Shown here: piece by piece, positions 14,860 through 20,334 of the stretch | Layout of the letters: the number at the start of each line of letters is the position of its first letter | How positions within the stretch are numbered: position 1 is the first letter of the stretch | Source of the DNA: Bacteroidota bacterium | Lineage (GTDB): Bacteria; Bacteroidota; Bacteroidia; Chitinophagales; UBA10324 | Reading direction: 5' to 3' | DNA: 20,334 nucleotides | Assembly: GCA_003455275.1 (NCBI GenBank) | Contig: DMRR01000091.1 | Span: 1 to 20,334, forward strand | Position numbers and translations under genes: made by a program | Notes under the pieces: generated by a model | What the model saw: the letters and a program-made list of their open reading frames with translations, nothing else | Database searches by the model: none | Told to the model about the DNA's origin: nothing

Positions 14860-15069
14860 AATCAAAATGTTTGGTTAATTGTTAGAATTTTTTTTATCGA
14901 AACGAATGTACGCCCGATGTTATTCAAAAACAGAATAAGGATATTAGAAAATCTTACTTGAAGAAAAGAGGGTTTCAAAGCAATATTCATCCTGACTTTT
15001 TCTGTTGATAATCATTCAATGCTCCGGTAAATCGAAATTTATTTTTCGCACGCTGAAAAATTTTACTCA

Positions 15070-16185
15070 ATGGATCTGCTGAGTGTGATACTGTATATCT
15101 TCTATGCTGCGGCAGCTATCCAGGTTTTTTATTACCTGTTTTTTTTCATCCGGGTTTCTTTCTGGAAGAATAAAACTCCACGCTCTTTTCCATTGACTCC
15201 AATGTCTGTTATCATTTGTGCAAAAGACGAAGAAAGAAATTTGAAGCAAAATCTACCGTCCATCTTAAAACAGGATTACCCGGAGTTTGAGGTAATTGTA
15301 ATTAATGATAACAGTGTAGATGAAACCATAAACACATTATTTGATTTCAGCAGGGAATTTCCGAACCTGGTGATTCGCGACCTGACCCAACCTTCCCGTG
15401 TTTTGATGGGAAAAAAATATGCCTTAACCATTGGACTAAAAGCGGCGAAATATGATACAGTGGTTGTTACAGATGCAGACTGTTCGCCCGCATCAGAACA
15501 ATGGCTTCGTGAAATGAAGCTGAAGTTTGAACAAAACAAAGAGATTGTTCTTGGCTATGCTCCTTATAAAAAACTTCCCGGATTTCTAAACAAGTGCATT
15601 CGCTATGAAACATTCTGGACCGCAATTCAATATTTGTCATTTGCCATGGCAAAGCTTCCATACATGGGAGTTGGCCGAAACATGGCCTATAAACGAAAAC
15701 TTTTTTTCAGCCAAAACATATTTGTCAAAAACCCAGGATTGCTTAGTGGCGATGATGATTTGTTCATCAATGAAGTTGCGACTTCATCGAATACCAAAGT
15801 TCAGTTAGTTCCCGGCAGCTTTGTAATAAGTTCACCTAAAAAAACTTGGGATGAGTGGTTGCATCAAAAGAGAAGACACATTAGCACCGGGGCACACTAT
15901 CGTTTCAAACACCAACTTCTTCTTGGTCTCAATTCACTGTCGCATGTTTTGTTCTATGTGTCGTTGCTTCTTTTGATTTTGTATAGCAACAATTTGATTG
16001 AAATACTTTGTATCTTTGGAATCCGTTACATCATAATGTCATTGGTTTTCATTCCCGCCATGCGAAAATTAAAAGAGCAGGATTTGTTTTTCTGGTTTCC
16101 GCTCATGGATGTATTGCTGATGATTTACTACTACTTCATGGCTCCTTCGCTCTTTTTCAAAAACACAAAACGCAAATGGAAGTAA
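15070..16185 (+). CDS. Membrane-associated family 2 glycosyltransferase
   Basis: This 371-residue protein has a TM helix at about residues 5-27, a cytoplasmic GT-A domain, and further TM segments at about 290-306, 310-330 and 340-358. Key motifs are SVIICAKDEERNL (nucleotide-binding strand), VINDNSVDET, the metal-binding DADCSP (Asp135 to Asp137), SGDDDLF (227-232, likely catalytic base region) and QKRRH (266-270), the counterpart of the QxxRW motif. These point to an inverting, processive-type GT2 enzyme using a nucleotide sugar to build a lipid-linked or surface polysaccharide. Its stop codon overlaps the start of the sigma-factor gene by 10 nt. The specific sugar cannot be inferred. Confidence 0.88.
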   Translation: MDLLSVILYIFYAAAAIQVFYYLFFFIRVSFWKNKTPRSFPLTPMSVIICAKDEERNLKQNLPSILKQDYPEFEVIVINDNSVDETINTLFDFSREFPNLVIRDLTQPSRVLMGKKYALTIGLKAAKYDTVVVTDADCSPASEQWLREMKLKFEQNKEIVLGYAPYKKLPGFLNKCIRYETFWTAIQYLSFAMAKLPYMGVGRNMAYKRKLFFSQNIFVKNPGLLSGDDDLFINEVATSSNTKVQLVPGSFVISSPKKTWDEWLHQKRRHISTGAHYRFKHQLLLGLNSLSHVLFYVSLLLLILYSNNLIEILCIFGIRYIIMSLVFIPAMRKLKEQDLFFWFPLMDVLLMIYYYFMAPSLFFKNTKRKWK

Positions 16186-16838
16186 ATAATTTACAGGAAG
16201 AAGAAAACATCAATAAACCAAACGATTTCAAAGCGGCCGGTAACCCGAATTTTTCTATTCGAGCCCAAGAAGATTATGATTTGGTAAAGCTTGCAATCAA
16301 AAAAGATCAATCAGCGTATGCAAAGCTGATGGCTCGTTATAAAGATTCAATCTATTTCATGGTGCTAAAAATGGTTCATAATACCGACGATGCAGATGAC
16401 CTCACTATTGAAGCGTTCGGAAAAGCATTTAGCAAACTCGATAAATATTCTCCAGACTTTGCTTTCAGTACATGGCTTTACAAAATCGCCCTGAATAATT
16501 CAATCGACTGGATTCGAAAGCGCCGGTTAGAAACACTGAGCATTGATGAACAGGTTGAAAATGAAAGCGGCGAGAATTATACTATTGAGTTGAAGGGGCA
16601 CCAACCAGATCCTGAAGAAAAATATATCCGCGATCAGCGCGCGCGGTTAATGCGTGAAGTTATAGAAAAGCTAAATCCGAAATACAAGATGTTAATCGAG
16701 ATGCGGTTTTTTGATGAGTTGAGTTACGAAGAGATTGCAGAGAAAACCAACCTCCCGCTTGGAACCGTAAAAGCACAGTTGTTCCGGGCAAAAGATTTAT
16801 TGTATCAGGTACTCGCTCCTAAGAAAGAGAAATACTAA
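16176..16838 (+). CDS. RNA polymerase sigma factor, ECF (sigma-70 family)
   Basis: The ATG at 16176 (MEVNNLQEEENINKPNDFKA) lies within the last codons of the glycosyltransferase gene. The frame is open further upstream but there it is buried in that gene, so 220 residues are taken. Sigma region 2 is at about 46-117 (YAKLMARYKDSIYFMVLKMV, DADDLTIEAFGKAF, FSTWLYKIALNNSIDWIRKRR). Region 4 is at about 161-212 with a helix-turn-helix (LSYEEIAEKTNLPLGTVKAQLFRAKDLL). There is no region 1.1 or region 3, as in ECF factors. A 30-residue N-terminal extension is unusual in length. The regulon and any anti-sigma factor are unknown; no anti-sigma gene follows. Confidence 0.9.
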   Translation: MEVNNLQEEENINKPNDFKAAGNPNFSIRAQEDYDLVKLAIKKDQSAYAKLMARYKDSIYFMVLKMVHNTDDADDLTIEAFGKAFSKLDKYSPDFAFSTWLYKIALNNSIDWIRKRRLETLSIDEQVENESGENYTIELKGHQPDPEEKYIRDQRARLMREVIEKLNPKYKMLIEMRFFDELSYEEIAEKTNLPLGTVKAQLFRAKDLLYQVLAPKKEKY

Positions 16839-16839
16839 T

Positions 16840-16875
16840 TTGAAGAATTGAAAATATGAAGATGAACTTCTTCAA
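16840..16875 (+). promoter_or_regulatory. Inverted repeat between the sigma-factor gene and rsmG
   Basis: TTGAAGAA (16840-16847) and TTCTTCAA (16868-16875) form an 8-bp perfect inverted repeat with a 20-nt loop. It ends 8 nt before the GTG start of rsmG, so it could fold in the mRNA and affect rsmG translation. It is AT-rich and weak, and no T tract follows. Confidence 0.3.
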
Positions 16876-16883
16876 TTGATGAA

Positions 16884-17504
16884 GTGGCGTACATTATTGA
16901 AAAATATTTCACTTCTCTTTCAGAGAAACAAAAGGAGCAATTCAATTCTCTTCAGTCTTTGTATCAGGATTGGAATGAAAAGATCAATGTAATTTCAAGG
17001 AAGGATATTGAAAATTTTTATGAGCGACATGTTCTGCATTCACTTTCCATTGCAAAACTTATTTCATTCAAACACGGAACAAGCGTTCTCGATTTCGGAA
17101 CAGGCGGCGGCTTTCCCGGAATTCCGCTTGCCATTTTTTTTCCTGAAGTAAAATTTCACCTTGTAGATAGCATAGGAAAAAAAATCACCGTTGTAAAAAA
17201 CATTATTGAATCTCTTCATTTGAAAAATGTAACCGCTGAACAAATAAGAGTTGAAGAGTTGAATCAGAAGTATGACTTTATTACCTGCAGAGCAGTAGCC
17301 GAAATTCCGCAATTGCTAAAGTGGACCAAGAAACTTTTGTCGGATGAAAACAAAAATGAAATCCGGAATGGATGGTTATTTTTAAAAGGCGGAGACCTGA
17401 GTTCTGAACTTAGCAGCATTTCTCAGAAATATAAATTAATTGCAGTTTCATCCTTTTTTAAGGAAGAATTTTTTAGAGAGAAATGGTTGATATATCTGAA
17501 ATAA
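16884..17504 (+). CDS. rsmG: 16S rRNA (guanine-N7)-methyltransferase RsmG (GidB)
   Basis: This 206-residue protein has the RsmG pattern: IIEKYFTSLSEKQKEQF, LYQDWNEKINVISRKDIENF, HVLHSLSIAKL and the SAM-binding loop SVLDFGTGGGFPGIPLA at about residues 67-82. SRAVAEIPQL-type sequence appears as CRAVAEIPQLLKW. The enzyme methylates N7 of G527 (E. coli numbering) in 16S rRNA; its loss gives low-level streptomycin resistance in other bacteria. The start is GTG at 16884. Three nearby ATGs (16856, 16862, 16879) are all out of frame, and the translation from GTG begins just where relatives start. The gene ends 3 nt from the convergent CHU_C gene. Confidence 0.95.
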   Translation: MAYIIEKYFTSLSEKQKEQFNSLQSLYQDWNEKINVISRKDIENFYERHVLHSLSIAKLISFKHGTSVLDFGTGGGFPGIPLAIFFPEVKFHLVDSIGKKITVVKNIIESLHLKNVTAEQIRVEELNQKYDFITCRAVAEIPQLLKWTKKLLSDENKNEIRNGWLFLKGGDLSSELSSISQKYKLIAVSSFFKEEFFREKWLIYLK

Positions 17505-17507
17505 TTT

Positions 17508-18986
17508 TTATCTCAGAAGTGTGACATTGCCCGTCATAAAACCTGAAACAGGTTGGTTATCGTCACGATGAATTTTATATCCCAAATTCCAAACATAAAC
17601 TCCAAGCGGCGCAGGGTCGCCATTCAGAATTTTTCCATCCCATGGAGTGTAAATGTCAACTGACTTGAAAACCAAATCTCCCCAACGATCAAAAACTTCG
17701 AGCTCCATAAAATCCATTCTACATTTATTTGGTGAAAGCGGCCGGAACAAATCATTAACACCATCACCATTGGGAGAAAAAGCTGAAGGCACCACTACTG
17801 TGCACCCGCATACTATTGATGCAATATCTATTGAGTTTTTCATATCACATCCACGGTCATAAGATGTTACAGAATACTTACCTGGTTCTGAAATGTAAAT
17901 TGTATGCTCACTTGATCCTGTGCTCCATTGCACATAATTAGCCATGCGCACATTCAGTGAGATCGTGTCTCCTTCACAAAATGGGAGTGAGTTATTAGTG
18001 TAAATTTCAGGAAGAATACAATAATCATCATTCTCAATTGTGTAAACAGCTGTGTGTATGTTATTGCCGTCAAAATTTGCGTCGAGTTGTTGACCGCCTG
18101 CAGTAATTCCAATAATTGAAATTGTAATTGTTTCATCTGATTCAACCAGTGTATCATCACTAATTGTTAGCGGAACCATTAATGCGCTGGCATCGCTACC
18201 ATCATAATCACCTTGTGGTACATAGAGCGCGCCGAGCATAGTAAATTCTGTACCCGCATTAGCTGTTGAATTATCTACAGACAGATTTATAAGCATCCCT
18301 CCAAAAGGAACTTTGCCATTCACTCTCACTTTCGGAACATTCCCGCCGGCATGTTCCAAATCTTTAAATGACGATTGGCTAAATTCAAGAATCGGATCAA
18401 AAGAAATTTCAACTCCATCTAAAAAATTTCCGACAAGAGGGTTTTCGGTAGATGTACTTATAGCTTCAAAACTGATCTGATAAACTCCACTTGCCCCATT
18501 AAAAAAATCAGATCCGGTATAATTTGTCCAAACCTGATTAGTGGCAACTGATTGCAAAACCTGAACTTTTGTGCTTCCGGTCTGATCATAAATATTTATT
18601 TCAGCATGATCAATTCCTGCCCTTCCCCTGTGATAAAAACTCCAATTGATTTTTTCACCATGAAGAAGATTCACAAATTGATAAAGCCGGGCGTTCTCGC
18701 TGCAATTAATTTCTACAAATTGATTCCCCTGACCTGCTGCTGCAGAAATTCCACTATATCCGCTCGACCATATTTCCATTGGATGTTTAAGGCCGGCATA
18801 AGTTCCATTGGTTGAGTTCCAACCTGGCACCTGTGGATGCAGGTTGTCATTCTGTGCTCCAAAATATGCAAACGAATGTGCAGGAACGATTGGGTCTTCA
18901 AAACTTCCGTTAATAATTGATCTGCTTTGGGCAGAAGCAACTCCACTGAGGAGAACTAACAATAGGAAGGAAGCAACCTGCTTCAT
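17508..18986 (-). CDS. Calx-beta/CHU_C secreted protein (gliding-motility-associated C-terminal domain, T9SS type B)
   Basis: This 492-residue protein starts MKQVASFLLLVLLSGVASAQ, a signal peptide cut at about residue 20. Residues about 25-195 form a carbohydrate-binding-like jelly-roll module (INGSFEDPIVPAHSFAYFG, VPGWNSTNGTYAGLKHPMEI, GNQFVEIN). About 198-321 is a Calx-beta domain with DDTLVESDETITISI and YTIENDD. About 327-392 is an Ig/PKD-like module (CEGDTISLNV, YVQWSTGSSEHTI). Residues 402-492 are the CHU_C domain: AFSPNGDGVNDLFRPLSPNK, EVFDRWGDLVFKS, TPWDGKILNGDPAPLGVYVW. CHU_C is the type B T9SS signal used by large adhesins such as SprB. No terminator was found in the 3-nt gap to rsmG. 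The likely role is a surface protein binding a glycan, by analogy only. Confidence 0.9.
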   Translation of the reverse strand: MKQVASFLLLVLLSGVASAQSRSIINGSFEDPIVPAHSFAYFGAQNDNLHPQVPGWNSTNGTYAGLKHPMEIWSSGYSGISAAAGQGNQFVEINCSENARLYQFVNLLHGEKINWSFYHRGRAGIDHAEINIYDQTGSTKVQVLQSVATNQVWTNYTGSDFFNGASGVYQISFEAISTSTENPLVGNFLDGVEISFDPILEFSQSSFKDLEHAGGNVPKVRVNGKVPFGGMLINLSVDNSTANAGTEFTMLGALYVPQGDYDGSDASALMVPLTISDDTLVESDETITISIIGITAGGQQLDANFDGNNIHTAVYTIENDDYCILPEIYTNNSLPFCEGDTISLNVRMANYVQWSTGSSEHTIYISEPGKYSVTSYDRGCDMKNSIDIASIVCGCTVVVPSAFSPNGDGVNDLFRPLSPNKCRMDFMELEVFDRWGDLVFKSVDIYTPWDGKILNGDPAPLGVYVWNLGYKIHRDDNQPVSGFMTGNVTLLR

Positions 18987-19095
18987 TGCGGTTTGTAAAA
19001 ATTTTTCAGGATGGAAAAGTAACTAAAAAAATAATTACGGAAGAATTTTTTTCGAATACGAAAGTTGAGAACTAAAAATTACGGAGAATAGCATT

Positions 19096-20334
19096 TCAGT
19101 TCTTCTGCAATTCATTACTAATAGCATTTTCAAATTTGCTCTTCCAGAGGCTGATGTCGCCGAAATCTTCTTCATCGATAATAATTTTTGACGCTGTTAC
19201 CTCACCTATTCTGCTAAAGTCAATTTCATGAGCACTTAATGCATCAATGAAATCGTCTTCTTTTTCAGGAGCAACCGACACAACAATCCTGCTTTGCGCT
19301 TCGCCAAAGAGGTAGGCATCTTTTCTGAAAAACTCATCTGTTGAAATATCAAAACCTTTTTCAGAGGCAATAGCAGATTCCGTTAAGGTTACAAATAATC
19401 CACCATCGCTGCAATCGTGTGCAGACTGAACTAAATTTTTGCTGATCAAATCCTTCAATGCATTTTGAACTTTGAATTCTTCTTCAAGATCGAAATGCGG
19501 AGCAGGAGAAATTTTTACACCACAAATGTTTGCAAGGTATTCTGATGAGTTAATATCATTTTGTGATTCACCTAAAAGATATATTGAATCCCCCTTCTTC
19601 TTAAAATCAAGGGTCATTCTTATTTTGATATTTTGTATCAACCCCAGCATTCCGATTGTTGGCGTTGGAAACACAGGCCCATCATCTGATGACTGGTTAT
19701 AGAAACTAACATTTCCGCCGGTAACCGGAGTGTTAAATTTTCTGCATGCATCACCCATTCCTTTTATTGCATTACTGAATTGCCAATACACTTCCGGGTT
19801 GTATGGATTCCCGAAATTCAGGCAATTTGTTATAGCACATGGGTCGCCCCCGGTACAAACGATATTTCTTGAAGCTTCTGAAACTGCTATCGCTGCACCT
19901 GTATAAGGATCGGCAAAAACATATCTTGAATTGCAATCCACTTTCAATACAAGGGCAGAATCTGTATTTTTTATTCGCACAACAGCAGCATCAGAAGGCG
20001 CATTGGTAGAAGAATTATTTATTCCCACCATAGAATCATACTGTTCATACACCCATCTCTTTGAAGCTATGTTGGGAGACTGAATCAATCGTTCTGCAAT
20101 TGATTTAATATCCTGTGGTTCGTCAACAGAATTGATGTCAAATTTTTTTGCATCAGAAAAATACTGGGGCTCTTTAGATTCACGCGTGTAAACGGGAGCG
20201 CCGCCACCCAGCACCAATGACTCAGCCGGAACCTCTGCCACCAATTCATCATACATGAAATATTGAAGGCGGTCACCTTCAATCACCTCTCCTATACAAA
20301 CACAATTTAAATCCCACTTTGCAAAAACATTTTC
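19096..20334 (-). CDS. purL: Phosphoribosylformylglycinamidine synthase subunit PurL, C-terminal part (runs off the right edge)
   Basis: The reading frame is open to the very edge: the 16 codons beyond 20286 read ENVFAKWDLNCVCIGE, in frame with VIEGDRLQYF, so the true start lies outside the window. About 412 residues are visible of a protein that in the small-PurL type is about 740. The stretch SAHDCSDGGLFVTLTESAIA and GEAQSRIVVSV are the typical C-terminal AIR-synthase-like motifs, and TGGDPCAITNCLNFGNPYNPEVYW, VTGGNVSFYNQS and PTIGMLGLI lie before them. PurL makes FGAM from FGAR, ATP and glutamine-derived ammonia in purine synthesis, together with PurS and PurQ. The gene ends 109 nt before the CHU_C gene start, on the same strand. 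Confidence 0.95.
   Translation of the reverse strand, partial: ENVFAKWDLNCVCIGEVIEGDRLQYFMYDELVAEVPAESLVLGGGAPVYTRESKEPQYFSDAKKFDINSVDEPQDIKSIAERLIQSPNIASKRWVYEQYDSMVGINNSSTNAPSDAAVVRIKNTDSALVLKVDCNSRYVFADPYTGAAIAVSEASRNIVCTGGDPCAITNCLNFGNPYNPEVYWQFSNAIKGMGDACRKFNTPVTGGNVSFYNQSSDDGPVFPTPTIGMLGLIQNIKIRMTLDFKKKGDSIYLLGESQNDINSSEYLANICGVKISPAPHFDLEEEFKVQNALKDLISKNLVQSAHDCSDGGLFVTLTESAIASEKGFDISTDEFFRKDAYLFGEAQSRIVVSVAPEKEDDFIDALSAHEIDFSRIGEVTASKIIIDEEDFGDISLWKSKFENAISNELQKN

Noticed and set aside
19030..19090. Short direct repeat AATTACGGA(A)GAA at about 19033 and 19077 between purL and the CHU_C gene.
   Set aside because: Only about 12 nt, imperfect and AT-rich; chance is a sufficient explanation.

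Overview
The window looks like chromosomal DNA of a member of the Bacteroidota. Four secreted proteins end in type IX secretion (T9SS) C-terminal domains, three of type A and one of the gliding-motility CHU_C type (type B). Several genes are preceded by the phylum's TTTG/TAnnTTTG promoter rather than -35/-10 boxes. Ribosomal protein L36 has the Cys-poor form common in this phylum. The genus cannot be read from the sequence; a Chitinophagales or Saprospirales-like environmental lineage is only a guess.

Layout. (1) 1-3905: the 5' end of rpsJ runs leftward off the edge. Divergent from it is the alpha operon infA-rpmJ-rpsM-rpsK-rpsD-rpoA-rplQ, closed by a strong hairpin terminator. (2) 3904-5082: a thiolase on the minus strand, with a TTG start directly preceded by four 7-nt tandem repeats. 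(3) 5314-7579: a tightly packed arsenic operon, ArsR repressor, GNAT acetyltransferase, ArsI-type C-As lyase, Cys-rich lipoprotein, ArsC arsenate reductase, with no efflux pump visible. (4) 7566-8620: a REP-associated tyrosine transposase (RAYT) bracketed by oppositely oriented copies of a ~67-bp two-hairpin repeat. To its right lies an 11-hairpin array that is itself a 252-bp-period tandem duplication. (5) 8625-9656: a luciferase-like flavin monooxygenase whose stop lies 4 nt beyond the array. (6) 9841-14859: three T9SS type A surface or secreted proteins (SdrD-B/DUF7619-like, LamG, and a seven-repeat GloVer protein). (7) 15070-17504: glycosyltransferase, ECF-type sigma factor and rsmG in one direction. 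(8) 17508-18986: a Calx-beta/CHU_C secreted protein. (9) 19096-20334: the C-terminal half of purL.

How it works together. The first block is core translation and transcription machinery. Its separation from a divergent rpsJ suggests that the usual S10-spc-alpha cluster is split in this genome. The ars genes form a self-regulated operon: the best operator candidate exactly brackets the -7 box of the arsR promoter. The operon should sense trivalent arsenic, reduce arsenate, and cleave organic arsenic. Its natural downstream partner (an Acr3 or ArsB permease) is absent where the RAYT element now sits. The RAYT-repeat locus is the most unusual part of the window. The T9SS cargo genes are separate transcription units whose substrates cannot be inferred.
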